This document shows, in pieces, positions 48,122-64,000 of a stretch of 64,000 nucleotides of DNA (within the stretch, counting starts at the first letter, position 1; the number at the start of each line of letters is the position of its first letter). The DNA comes from Chrysoperla carnea. Lineage: Eukaryota > Arthropoda > Insecta > Neuroptera > Chrysopidae. A model generated the notes under the pieces. The model saw only the letters and a list, made by a program, of their open reading frames with translations. It was not told the origin of the DNA and did not search any database. Location: NCBI RefSeq assembly GCF_905475395.1, contig NC_058338.1, positions 48,953,935 through 49,017,934 on the forward strand, read 5' to 3'. The position numbers were made by a program, and so were the translations under genes.

Positions 48122-48191
48122 TATAAATATTTCAGTTCTACTTAGTTTTTTATTTTATTTCAATTTCTGACATTGTGTTTATATACATAAA

Positions 48192-48922
48192 ATGGGCTTA
48201 AGAAATTGTGAAATAATGTTTGACAATCCTTACAACACGTATTATTCTGGACAAACTATTAAAGGTGTAGTCAATGTTTCATTTGATTCTACAAAAAAAA
48301 TTCGCGGTAAGTAAAAATTAGTGCCTTAAAAATTGTCACTTTTTTATTAAATATTTTTCCTAAAACACTACTTGGGGTAATCATATTATTTGGGGTTTAT
48401 AATGTAAGACAGATAAGTGTGCGATTTTGAAAACACTTTAAAACAAAATCCATCAGTTTTATTCAAGAAAATTAACTAAAAGAGTTCAAACAAGTGAAAA
48501 CAAACAATTGATTGAGTTAATTGTTGAAATACCATGCATATAGACAGTATTGATTACTCTATCACATACATACATGTCACACCTACATAACTGATATCCC
48601 CATATAATACATACTATACAATTTACGCCAAATTTGCGCCTTCATGGGTAAACAGTGATGTTTACGAAAAAATGTTTCAAACAAAAGTTGGTTATTTTTT
48701 TTAAGGAATATTTTTTATATTTAAACTTTTGTTCTATGTCTAACGGTTTACAAGACCCAATTGACCTATGCTGCTCATTTACGAACGTTTTTGAGTTATC
48801 GTGTTGACAGACAACAAGATGGACTAATTAGGTGATTTTATAAACACCTATACCAAAATTTTGTTCATAGCATCAATATTTTTAAGCGTTACAAACTTGG
48901 GACTAAACTTAGTATACCTTGC

Positions 48923-49004
<82 letters not shown>

Positions 49005-52000
49005 CATGGTATAAAAATAAATAGAACAAGACGTTAGGTAGTTTAGAATAGGACTACGATTATCCTCTGAATTTTTGTAAAAATACGTAAAGCTCATTTT
49101 TCGCCTTTTGAAAGGCAATTACTTCTTTAAAAAATGGTTTGAGACGGTTTTTGTTCTCATATATAATACGTTATTATTGAACATTTCATGCATATAAGTT
49201 TCTCTTTTCAGCTAATACTCTATTCATGATTAATTCATAAGGAAATACTTTTAAGTTTTTGACTATTTTTAGAGCTGTAATTTCGAAACGAATAGTGAGG
49301 GTTTCACTCACTTGAAATTTTGATTAGAATAACAATATCGTCCCGTATCCAGAGTTTTAAAAAAACTTTAACCAAAAGTCAAATCCAATGTTAAATGTGC
49401 GAGGTCCTTCAATACTGTTCTCTTTGACTTTATAGGTATTTCCATAAAACTAAAGGGCGAAGCAAAAACAAAATGGACAGAACGTCAACAAAAACAACAG
49501 TTTGGCCACACTGCAGGATCGAATAATCATCATTCAGGACAGAATAATTACGAGTATATAAACGTAGATTTCACTGGCAGCGAAGAATATTTCAAATTCC
49601 AATACTATTTATTGGGTGCAAAAAAAGGTACATTGTTTTTAATAAAGGAAAATAATAGATAAATTACATTAAGGGATAAATTACGTCTGCAACATAACAC
49701 ACAAAAAATATAATTTTACACATCTAGGATATTACACAAATATATGTTAGAATTATTCAAAATAAAAATATGATTTTTTCTCCTCGATTTTGCCTCAGGC
49801 GACAATAAACACGAGACATTCTTTACTTAGTGTGTATACTATTTTTCTGCTCGACAGAGCCGGAAATCGAAACTTCGTTTAGCATGGCGGGAAGAAAGTT
49901 GATACTTTCCGCCCGGAGAGGCGGGAGGAAATCATATTTTCGTGCAGAAAGTGTCAACTTTCGCCCGGCTGTGAAAAACGGAGTTGCCGCTTTCTGCCTC
50001 TGTCGGGGAGAAAAATAGCGTAAGATGGAATCAAAATGAAGACGATATAGATTGGTATCTACTAATAATCTTAACATTGTTAGGTGATAAACTCGAAATA
50101 CCACCTGGAAAATATTCATATCCTTTTTCGTGTAAATTACCTGAATCATTGCCATCATCTTTTGAAGGAAAATATGGCCATATACGTTATACAGCTAAGG
50201 TAACATTGGATAGACCTTGGAAGTTTGATCAAGAATATAAAACTGCATTTACCGTTATTTCAACTGTAGACTTAAATTTAAATCCTCAAGTCAAGGTTTG
50301 GATTGTTTTATTTTTTTAATTTTTTATTAAAATTATGTGATTGATTTTGTTTTTTTAGATTCCAATTGATGTTTCAGTTGATAAAACCTTTGGGTGCAGT
50401 TGTTTTGGATGGTGTTGCGATACTGGTTCTATGGTAATAACCGGATCGTTACCATATACGGGTTTTGTTTCGGGCCAAGAAATTCCATTATCGCTAAAAT
50501 TTGATAATGATTCCAACGTGGAACTTCAAAGTATTAACATAGAATTAAAAAAGGTTTGTTAGGGGATTTGTCCCTTTTAGAATTATTGATATAGTCGCAT
50601 CAATGAATATTTTTACTCAAGTCTTCAGTAAGAGCTCCGATTTTGATGACTTAATTTTTTTATGTTATTTAAAATCTGAATTCTCCCTTCAGAGTGAAAT
50701 AATCTGAGGGTGAAATCACAATCTCTAATGATTGAAATGAATAAGGATTCATGTTTTTGGGGGATGGAATTCGAAAAATTATTTCTTAAATCGTACACGC
50801 GTGATCATATGTAATTTTGAGACATTTTTACTATCAAAATAAAGGTTTGAACAAAAATTCAGTTTATTCCGTTAAATTCCGAATTGACCACTTATTTTGA
50901 ACAAGATGATCGGGTTATATAAGAAACAAAAATTTGGATACCTTATCGATCAATTAAGAGAGTAATTATTAATTAAATATACACTAAATAACATAACCAT
51001 TCTCATAGCTGATTATGGTTATTTCGTGTATTTTTAATTAATTAATTACTCTCTTTATTTGTCGGTAAAATTCCCAAATTTTCGTTTTATATAATATGTT
51101 TCGTTAACTATAACATACTAAAAATACGGAATTTATTTTTTTCTATTACTGGCTAGTCAACATCCTTAAGCATGAAATTATAAATTTTAGAACATATTAT
51201 TCCATTCCCAATATCCATCCAGAGAAACAAAGAAATTCGACGAAATAGTTTGGAGACGGATAATTAAACCAAATGACGGCCTACATTCGAATACAATTTG
51301 CCAACCAATTATGATTCCAGCCTTACCACCATCAAATTTGTATCATTGTTCAATAATTGGTTTAAACTATACAATTAAGGTAAGTTTTAAACAAATGTGT
51401 GTAATTTTTTTGAAAAGAATTTAATTGATATTATCCGATAACAGATTCAAGTAAAATTTATGGGATCTCACACCGGTAAAACTATTAAAATTCCAATAGT
51501 ATTAGGGACTATTCCGTTAACTTCACAAATTACCATGGATGCAGTAAATAGTAAAGACAGTTCTATTGATAATCGACAGCAACAAGGAGCTCCAGCAATT
51601 GGATTTATTGTTACATCCACAGAACCAACGGCCCCACCAGGACCAGCAAGCTCCGATACAAATTTTGATTCAAATACTTCCCCTCCTCCATATCATTTAT
51701 TATATCCGAACATGCGTACGTATTACATCTTACAAATTAAAGCAAGTAGAAAAAAGGGGTTAAAATAGTTTTAACCGTAAAGTTTCAAATGAAACGAAAT
51801 AAAAAGTAAAGTCAGTTGACTCCTTTTATCAAAATAAAATATACTTGAAAAATTTTAACGTTTAGATTGAATACGACAATAAATTTGTTTTAGCGGTACC
51901 TACGTATACTGAAAGTGAATTCAAAGCTGAAACAATCCAGGATGAAAATGACGACAATGAACACACACAATTTGGTTTTTCATATTTTGCACCCAGATAT

Positions 52001-52048
52001 CCTGTTTACAATTTTGCATTACCATCAAATGTAAACCAAAGGTTTTGA
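48192..52048 (+). CDS. Alpha-arrestin, tandem copy 2 (7 exons, 442 aa)
   Basis: Exons: 48192-48306, 49436-49627, 50084-50295, 50359-50553, 51191-51379, 51445-51715, 51894-52048; every junction keeps phase and matches the exon plan of copy 1. It starts MGLRNCEIMFDNPYNTYY. The exon 2 loop is longer than in copy 1 and rich in Gln, His and Asn (TERQQKQQFGHTAG..). Exon 3 (YPFSCKLPESLPSSFEGKYG, RPWKFDQEYKTAFT) is nearly the same as in copy 1, so these two separated more recently from each other than from copy 3. PPPY lies at residues 381-384. The last exon ends PSNVNQRF and keeps the acidic DENDDNEHTQ stretch. Intron 1 carries a family A repeat with an 80-bp TA run, and introns 2 and 4 each hold a palindromic element. 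An AATAAA follows the stop by about 40 bases. Confidence 0.93.
48490..49015 (+). repeat. Family A repeat with long TA run, in arrestin copy 2 intron 1
   Basis: From AACAAGTGAAAACAAACAAT to GTGCATGGTATAAAAA. The TA tract that is short in other copies has grown to about 80 bp at 48923-49001. Confidence 0.85.
48923..49001. repeat. TA microsatellite, about 40 units
   Basis: Uninterrupted TA run inside the family A copy, in the place where other copies have CATATATACATGG. Confidence 0.95.
49838..50019. mobile_element. GC-rich palindromic MITE next to an exon
   Basis: The whole 182 bp is one inverted repeat. CTATTTTTCT, CGACAGAG, CCGG/GAAA.., GAAAGTTGATACTTTC and GGCGGGAGGAAATC words match their complements around a centre near 49925. 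Base composition differs sharply from the AT-rich flanks. It ends 64 bases before exon 3 of arrestin copy 2. Confidence 0.88.
50915..51094. mobile_element. 180-bp palindromic element in arrestin copy 2 intron 4
   Basis: TTATATAAGAAACAAAAATT on the left faces its complement on the right. AAGAGAGTAATTATTAATTA and CATAACCAT continue the pairing towards the centre near 51004. Confidence 0.8.
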
Positions 52049-52088
52049 TTTAACAACTGCATCCTAGTTGTACGTTATCGTGGAAAAT

Positions 52089-52094
52089 AATAAA
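52089..52094 (+). terminator. Poly(A) signal of arrestin copy 2
   Basis: AATAAA 41 bases after the TGA of arrestin copy 2, on the coding strand. No equivalent is seen close behind copy 1. Confidence 0.55.
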
Positions 52095-52384
52095 CCATAA
52101 AAAACGTATACACAATTTTTTGCAAAGACTAATAGAAAAATCCGTGGAATTTGGATAGGTATACACTAACTATTCATGAGCCCATCATTCGAAGAGCCAT
52201 AAAGAAAATTCTCAAACTGTTTCAATTTTGGAGAAGAAATTCTTTAGAAATGTAAATACAAATTACACAATTGAATAATATAATTTATAGAATTAAAAAA
52301 ATTAAATTCTGATTTCATTTTGGACCATGTTTTATATTATTACCAGAAGTCCAGAAATATCCCTTCACTCTACTTAACAACTTC

Positions 52385-52845
52385 ATTTTCAGTGAGTTTG
52401 AGTCCGTAAAAGAGCAACATAAGTCATACTGTAAACCATTAGAAATGTGATAAAAAATTTAATTATAAAAAATGTGCCTTATAAAAAAATAAACAATTTT
52501 TGGTTGAAACATTTCTTTGAAACATCATTGTTTACCCGTGAGGACGCAAATTAGGACAAAACTTTTATATTGTTATTTTCTCCAAAACTATGAAAAATAT
52601 AGAGTTGAAAATTTGTAGGTAGGTTCAACTAGTGGTATTGTAAAAGATTCTTGAAAAATGAAAAAAAGTTCCAAAAATATTTCGAAAATTTGCTAAATTT
52701 TCGAAAACTAAAACAATTGGTTGTGCTGCCATAATTGTGTTGGTTTTTTAAACTCTTCTAATTTATTAAAAATAATGCAAGTGACATTCAACACTATGCA
52801 GGGTGTTTTAACAATCAACTCAGTCAATAGTTTGTTTTCACTTCT
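52385..52845 (-). repeat. Family A fragments between arrestin copies 2 and 3
   Basis: 52385-52570 shows the diverged core (GTAAAAGAGCAACAT, ACATCATTGTTTACCCGTGA). 52795-52845 shows the end (AACAATCAACTCAGTCAATA). The DNA between them is family-unlike, so the copy is split or two copies remain. Confidence 0.6.
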
Positions 52846-52929
52846 TTTTTTTTTTTAATTATAAAACTGTCTTTTACAAATTGTTATCAATAGCATCCAA
52901 TCTTTTTTTAAATAAAATAGTCCATTGAA

Positions 52930-53895
52930 ATGTTACAATTTTAGGGCCAAACTGAACATTTTCGGGAGGACGCGATTTTATTTGTGGGACATGAAGGGGA
53001 GGTCAATACAACCTTAACCCCAAGTTTGTGGGGTTGGTGCCCTTGTCCCCCGCCCGCCATCTTGAATAAAGGGGTGGAAACATATTTTGCTGTATCTCGT
53101 AAAATATTGATTTCTCAAAAAATTTGTAAAGACATAATTTGTAGCAAAACCGTTTTTCGAGGATTTTAGATTTTTAAATAAATTATGAACTCTATTTTTA
53201 ATTCAGGTTAAGTTTCGGTTCGAATCTTCTTCAGGTGTTTACAAATAAAAGCTATTCGTATAATCAAGTTTGTATACAGAGTCGAGTTTGGGTAAGTATA
53301 CAAAGGTGCGGACCGCCAAATCACTTGACTCATCGATAACCTCCTCAAGCTTTAGCAACACTTCGAGACAGGTTAAAAAAATGAAGGGGCAATGCAAAAT
53401 TGGGATACCAACTTAATTCAAAAGGTAACCGGATAATTTTCACCTGAAACTATAGCTTTCAATCTACCTTTTCAAGAAATAATAGGTTGCCAGGCCAAAT
53501 TGGTTGCAAAAGTTAGGCAACTTCCCTAACAGTTGGAAAAAACTTACGGATTCTGTTCTTAGCGATTTGATCATTTATTACATTTAAAAAAATTTTGAGA
53601 AGTAGTTAATATGAAAAATACGATTTTTACAGTGCCTAAGTAAAATGTCAATATATGGTTACGAAAAAAACGGATCAATTTACAATTTTTTATTTTGGAT
53701 AATTTGAAGCTTTTTTTGATTCTTGAGGATTTTCACCAAACCTCACCATTTATTTATAGTTAATATAACACAATAATGTGATGCACCATTCACTTTAAGA
53801 TTTGTAAGGCAACATCTGAGCGAGCAATTACACATTGTGTGGAGACTTTTATATATATGTACAGTACAAAAATCGATAATTGAACACATTAATTG
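52930..53895. other. Unassigned spacer upstream of arrestin copy 3
   Basis: It includes a GC-richer block at 52940-53070 (GGACGCGATTTTA, CCGCCCGCCATCTTG) that reads like part of a repeat, but no second copy lies in the window. Confidence 0.35.
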
Positions 53896-53908
53896 TAGAT
53901 TAGATTAT
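53896..53908 (+). promoter_or_regulatory. Displaced 5' block of arrestin copy 3
   Basis: The 13-mer TAGATTAGATTAT and its flanks match the sequence just upstream of copy 2, but here lie about 940 bases before the start codon instead of about 110. The proximal leader (ATTATAAACATTTTAGCTG..) resumes at about 54770. About 0.8 kb has therefore been inserted between the two parts. Confidence 0.45.
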
Positions 53909-53939
53909 AATAAGCGTAATCATTAATTGTAAGATTACT

Positions 53940-54765
53940 AGACATAGTATCTTCGTTTATGCCTACAAAGCATGTTTATGATTTTTAACAATATTTTCAT
54001 AATATTATTTAATTTTGTATTGTTAACTTGAAAGAGATTATATTGAAGAAAATTCAATCAGCCGAAGAGTTGCCGATATTGTCATAACAGGTCGGTAAAC
54101 ATTGTCAAAAGTTTGTAATAAACTTTTTTTTTTAATCTAATATAATTACTATGAATATTGTTAACCGAACCGCTATGAGTCTTTGACACTCCGGCCGCTG
54201 AGCCAGATTTCGTGGCCGATTGAGTTTCACGAAAAACGACCCATGATTTTCCTATGGCAATTACTTTTTTTTAACTGAAAATTTTTCAAAAATATCAATT
54301 AGAACAAAAGTAATTAAAAAATTTCGGTAGTAATTCATTTTCAAGCAAAAGGCCTAAACATTTAATTTAAGTACCATGCAATACCCAAATATTGTTTAAA
54401 AGGAAGTTTCACTGGTTAAAAGTCTAGAAATTTAACGAAAATATTTCATGTAATTTGGTTAAACGTTTTTTATGTATTCGTTGTGAGCGTAGTCATGGTA
54501 GGTACAATAAAATCGATGCCAGCGCTTCCAGTGAAAAATTTTGGCGATAAAGGAGGCTGTTATGACTAATTTGCAATTATTTACATGTTAATGTTATAGA
54601 AAATGTCAAATTAAATTTATTGAAAAACACGAATTAATTAAACTTAATGCATTAAAAATTGTGAAAATAAGAAATCAAATTGCACAAATATTACTCCTGT
54701 GACCTACGTTTAAAAAAAAATCTTTGACAGCCATTATCGTTCTACTAGCCCAATCACCTAGAACC
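53940..54765. other. About 0.8 kb inserted in the promoter of arrestin copy 3
   Basis: This stretch separates blocks that are adjacent upstream of copy 2. It has no coding frame of note and no clear terminal repeats, so whether it is a transposon is open. Confidence 0.4.
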
Positions 54766-54849
54766 ATTCAATTATAAACATTTTAGCTGCACTTGATTAT
54801 TTTATTATTTTAATTAATATCATGATTTTGTGTTTTAAGTAGATACAGC

Positions 54850-57621
54850 ATGAGCTTAAGAAATTGTGACATTGTATTCAATAATCAAGATAAAACTTAT
54901 TATCCTGGACAAACTGTAAAAGGAATAGTCAATTTCTCATTTAATTTTCCAAAAGAGATTCGTGGTAAGTAAACATGTGTTTAAATTTATAACTGACTTA
55001 TTTATTTACACGTAAGAATGTATACAACGGAATATAGCCATTATTGTTACGAAGGTATGGTATGGTATTGAAAACAGGTACATGTGTTAAGCACGCACTC
55101 ACCCCGTCTTCATTTTATAACAAAATTTTACTAGTTTGGTACCTTCATTCATCTACGAGGTATGAGCCGCAATTCTGACATGTCAGAGTTGAACATACCA
55201 AACATTATTATAACCTAATAATAATAATAAAACAAACAATTGACTGAGTTAATTGTTGAAATACCATGGACATATAGAAAGTTTTGATTACGCATTCGTT
55301 TGCTTTTTACGTCATGTTAGTAAAGAAAGAAAGCCACTCTTACACACAAAGTAATAAGAGTATCTTTCCTTTCACTTTCTCAATGGATATAGTACACGCT
55401 ATAAACAAACACATACACAGTATATGTAACGTATAAATTTAAAATATAAACAATAGGTACCTGTATACATACTATATAATGTTTCTAAGCTAGTTTTCGG
55501 CCTCACATGTAAACAGTGATGTTTACGAAAAGATGTTTCAAGCAAAAGTTGTTACATTTAAACTTTTGTTCTATCTCCAATGGTTAACAAAATTAGTCCT
55601 ACGGCCCCAATTGACCTATGTTGCTCATTTACGAACTCGACCTAACTTTTTACGTCCTAAGCAAGCTATAAATTTCAGCTTGATATCTCTTTTATACCCA
55701 AAAAAACCAACAAATTTTATTTTAAAATAATTTGTAATGAATACCTATTTAAATTAATTTTCATGCTTTTTTGGAACTTTTCGGAAAAACCGGCAATTTT
55801 TATACATTTTTGGAAAGATTATGAGATAAGAAACTTTTTATGAAATATATGTAATAATTTTTTTAAATTGTATTATAAAGCAGTTTAAATTCAAATGTGT
55901 CCACAGGGAATAATTCAACCAAAAGAGCTAGTACCAGAATGCATAAAAGCACATTTTCTCTAAGCAGCTTTAATTAATAAAAAGAATTTTTAATTTATTG
56001 TTTAGGTATTTCGATAAAATTTGAGGGTGAAGCGACAACAAAATGGACAAAACGTAATGGAGGAAATCGTCGGAGGAGACCTCGATATTTCACCGCTACC
56101 GAAGAATTTTTCAAATTTCAATACTATTTGTTAGGTTCACAAACAGGTACATGCCTTGTTCTTAATAAAGGAGGATGATGTTCTTAAATTACGTCTGCAA
56201 CATACATAACTAATTTATGATTTATATCAATATAACTACTATAAGGCACGGTGATGTCATAACGAAAAATGGGCATGTGTGGTGTCCTATACTATCAATA
56301 TCAAAAATCAGAACTACCGGATTTGATGCAGACTGTAATGCATACAGTTACTTTAATAATTATAAACTCTGATATATTGCATTTATACAGGGTATAAAAA
56401 CCTCAGTTTTCTAACAAAAATACTTCTTGCGCTAATTTTGGGACACCCTTTAAAAATATAGATTAACAAAAAATTTATTTATGATAAAATTAACATTTTT
56501 AGGTGATAGAATAGAAATTCCAGCAGGAACGCATTCGTATTCATTTTCATGTGTATTACCATCAACTTTACCAGCCTCTTTTGAAGGAAAGTTTGGCCAT
56601 ATACGTTATACAGTAAAGATAACATTGGATATACCTTGGGAGTCTAATCAAGAGAATGAAACTGCATTTATCATTATTTCAACAATAGACTTAAATTTAA
56701 ATCCACAAGTCAAGGTTTGGATTAATTTTGTTACTTGTTTTAAGCTGACAGTATCTGATTAATCGATCTTTCAGACACCAATAGACGTATCATTTCGAAA
56801 AAATTTTGGAAGTACCTGTCTTGGGTGTTGTGAAGCTGGTTCTATTACAATGATAGGATCATTACCGTATACCGGTTATGTTTCTGGCCAAGAAATTCCT
56901 TTATCTTTAGAAATTGATAATAATTCAGACGTGGAATTTGAAAGTATTCATGTAGAATTAAAAAAGGTTTGTATCAAGATTGTTCTTTTTAAAATTATGG
57001 GTATACATGATCAGTCAAAACACCTGTGCCATCGCCTAAAGAGGTTATAAAAGATCAAAAAGACCCAGTTCTAATGGAATCGCCCTTAAGTGGTTATAAT
57101 GAAAGACACCTTATTATATTTATTACAAATTAAATGTTTTAGAAAATATTATTTCATTCTCAACGGCCATCCAGACGCACAAAGAAACTTGTTGAAACAG
57201 TTTGGGAACTTATAATTCAATTAAATGACGGATTTATGAATTCGAATACCATTTGTACACCAATCGCGATTCCAGCTTTGCCGCCATCTTTGGAACATTG
57301 TTCAATAATTGATTTAGATTATGAAATTAAGGTATTGTCTTAATCAAGTTTTTTTTTTTTAAAGAAAATCAATTGTTATTAATCCAAAAACAGGTATACG
57401 TCAACTTTAAGGGAATTCGCGGAGGTGCTTATATTAAAATTCCAATAATTATAGGAACGATTCCATTAACCAGTTCCCAGCTAGGAGCTACCGCAATTGG
57501 ATTTATGGTTAATTCTACAGAATCATCGGCACCGCCAGAGACACTAAATTCCGATATTACTTTAGATCCAGATGCTCCACCTCCTCCATATTGTTCATTA
57601 TACCCGAATATGCGTACGTAA
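54850..57621 (+). CDS. Alpha-arrestin, tandem copy 3, lacking the shared last exon
   Basis: Exons: 54850-54964, 56006-56146, 56503-56714, 56775-56966, 57143-57331, 57394-57613, all in phase and all with good splice sites. It starts MSLRNCDIVFNNQDKTYYPGQ. The exon 2 loop is again basic (NGGNRRRRPRY). Family phrases HSYSFSCVLPSTLPASFEG, GSLPYTGYVSGQEIP and PPPPYCSLYPNM are present, with PPPY at 346-349. Exon 6 is 48-51 bases shorter than in copies 1 and 2. The seventh exon (LPTYTESEF.. in copies 1 and 2) cannot be found before Tip60. The donor after NM is intact, but if it is not used the frame reads Met-Arg-Thr and stops at 57619-57621, giving 358 aa. That end is used here. A lineage-specific terminal exon is an alternative. 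Exons are open and show no internal damage, so it is probably expressed. It is the most diverged copy. Confidence 0.82.
55230..55700 (+). repeat. Family A variant, truncated, in arrestin copy 3 intron 1
   Basis: It starts with the family hairpin end and has the extra GAAAGCCACTCTTACACACA block seen at 42421. It stops after GATATCTCTTTTA without the other end. Confidence 0.75.
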
Positions 57622-57908
57622 AGTTGAAACACGTAGCCAAACAGTATCTAAGATATTCATTTTTATCATAAATGGGTCGAAATAATCAATATAATTTAGT
57701 AGTCTGCGAAAAGTTTACCAAAAAATAATTCCACCAATGCCTGGTTAATTACAGACACAAAAATTCACAGGCGCATTAAACTTATAACAACCCCCACCCC
57801 TATAAAACGGGGTTATTTCCATTGTTATATTTTAAAAATTTTCTTCAAGAAACATACAAATGTAAATTTTGGATACTAAACTTTTAGCTATACGCTAATA
57901 AGGTAGAA

Positions 57909-58813
57909 CGCCATCTCGTGTTTTATTTTGTATACAGTGGTTTTGTTTCTCCTTAATTCATAAGAATATTCAGAAAAACGGTAAAATTGCAATTCTGGAT
58001 TATTACTGGGTGAGTTTTCACAATTAACAGCACAACACTTTCAATTCGATCGTTTTTACTCATTTTCTTGAATATTAAATCACTTATAACATATGACAAT
58101 GACGTTTTATCCCGAGAGCTGGTAGACATTTTAGGGTGAAAATTTTTGGGTAGCAGGCATTCTGTAAATTCGTTAGATACATATCCCATCATATCATAAT
58201 ACAAAAATGCAGACCTGACTGAAAGATAGCGATATCTTTAGAACCCCAACTTATCACACATATAAAATTTTTTTGTTTCAAAAAATATCTTTGAGACAAC
58301 TTGTATAACTTAAATATTGAAAAATGAAGACAATAAACAAGCCAGGCCATTTGCGAAGGATTTTAATCCTGGAAGATGCTTACAAAACTACTTTTCTTGT
58401 AATTTTCTTAATCACCTGACAGGTAGAAAATCTCACCAAAATGATGGTGAGATTTTCTTTTTAGTATCTAAAAAAATATCTTTTTAGTATATTTTTAATA
58501 CTAAACAATAGCTTATAAAAAAATTTCTCGCGAATGACCTGGTTTCTTTATTTTCTTCATTTTTCAATATTTAAGTTTAGGTACTTTTAAAAAAATTACA
58601 AGTTGCCTCAAAGATATTTTGGGAACAAAAAATAAATTTTATAAGTTTGATAATATAGGAGTTCTAAAGAAGGAGGTCTGTATTTTTGTATTAGGATATT
58701 ATGGGAGAGGTATCTGACGAATTTTCAGAATGCCTCAACACCAAAAATATCTACAAGCTCTCTTACTATTTCTGCTAAACCACTGTTTGCAAAAAATAAA
58801 ACACGAGATGGCG
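57909..58813. mobile_element. 905-bp palindromic foldback element behind arrestin copy 3
   Basis: The ends are CGCCATCTCGTGTTTTATTT and its complement. The arms pair over about 400 bases each, with words such as ACAGTGGTTT, AGACCTGACTGAAAG/complement, TTTGAGACAACTTGTA and CTTAAATATTGAAAAATGAAG. The turn is near 58400-58510 and itself has an inverted AATCTCACC pair. It lies where exon 7 of copy 3 would be expected. The flanks 57622-57908 and 58814-59214 are plain. Confidence 0.9.
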
Positions 58814-59214
58814 CAAATATAATCCGTCAAAAATACTATAATAGTGTATATACACAAAAATTAGATCTATCTCATCTCTAGGTACACTTTATTTCGGTCA
58901 ATTTTGCTGCAAGAATGTAGAACAAAAACCAATATATGTAGAATTATGCTAGCTAAAACAGGTTAAAAAATTTCTTTAATCCGATGCATAATTTTCAAGT
59001 CATATTTCTCAAGGTTTTGAGCGTTGAATTTTACATATTATTATAGCCCAATAAACAAATTTTCACGCCAGTTTCAAGACGGTGGCAATTATTTCTATAT
59101 TACGCCGATATTTTGTTAATTTTTTTTATATCATTATAATTGAAGATTTATTTCATTTACGTAATTGAGGTCATTAACATAAATAATAAAATTAATGTTA
59201 TTTTTTAGATTTTT

Positions 59215-59220
59215 TTTATT
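59215..59220 (-). terminator. Poly(A) signal of Tip60
   Basis: AATAAA on the minus strand about 40 bases after the Tip60 stop codon. Confidence 0.55.
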
Positions 59221-59259
59221 TTAAAGTTTTTTTGTATTTGACTTATTTAAAATTGTTTA

Positions 59260-64000
<4,741 letters not shown>

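Noticed and set aside
48909-49118. Frame with a long Ile-Tyr run
   Set aside because: Translation of the TA microsatellite.
49823-50158. 111-codon minus-strand frame
   Set aside because: Created by the GC-rich palindrome and the antisense of arrestin exon 3.
52984-53169. 61-codon frame MGHEGEVNTTL..
   Set aside because: Isolated, in repeat-like sequence, no homology.
58860-58970. Possible alternative last exon for arrestin copy 3 after an acceptor at about 58882
   Set aside because: It would encode a short unrelated tail (TLYFGQFCCKN..) and has no support from the other copies.

Overview
The window is nuclear DNA of an insect. It is very AT-rich, its genes are split by GT-AG introns, and it is crowded with short DNA transposon remnants. 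The protein families (an insect zinc/pH-gated chloride channel, Tip60, PWP2, alpha-arrestins, a ZNFX1-type protein) fit an insect. A ZNFX1-type gene, which I believe drosophilids lack, argues against a drosophilid. The order cannot be settled from this sequence alone.

Layout: (1) 530-1284, plus strand: last exon of a ZNFX1-like gene. (2) 1285-11562: about 10 kb with no recognisable gene, mainly inverted-repeat elements and fragments of one abundant dispersed repeat, called family A here. (3) 11563-19920, plus: a complete ten-exon Cys-loop chloride channel of the pHCl-2/Hodor group, 434 aa, whose signal-peptide exon and second exon I placed by reading splice phases. (4) 20634-32223, minus: the whole PWP2 gene in sixteen exons, tail to tail with the channel gene. 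(5) 33386-36868, minus: an unusual secreted gamma-glutamyltransferase in one exon, with about 600 residues of Gln/Asn-rich repeats in front of the enzyme. (6) 38913-57621, plus: three tandem alpha-arrestin genes of the same exon plan. The third lacks the last exon that the other two share. (7) 59260-64000, minus: the 3' part of Tip60 (MYST acetyltransferase), running off the right edge.

The genes are not an operon and share no obvious pathway. PWP2 (ribosome assembly) and Tip60 (chromatin acetylation) are housekeeping genes. The channel, the repeat-bearing GGT and the arrestin cluster are the lineage-variable part.

The second theme is mobile DNA. I find more than fifteen distinct inverted-repeat elements, most of them inside introns. 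One has an 8-bp target duplication (hAT type), one has TTAA at both ends (piggyBac type), and one has a 5-bp duplication (TATTA). Several are nearly full palindromes, so their host pre-mRNAs could fold into long hairpins. I saw no LTR element, virus copy or toxin gene that I could support. All coordinates and translations were worked out by eye, so exon edges may be off by a few bases where alternatives exist.
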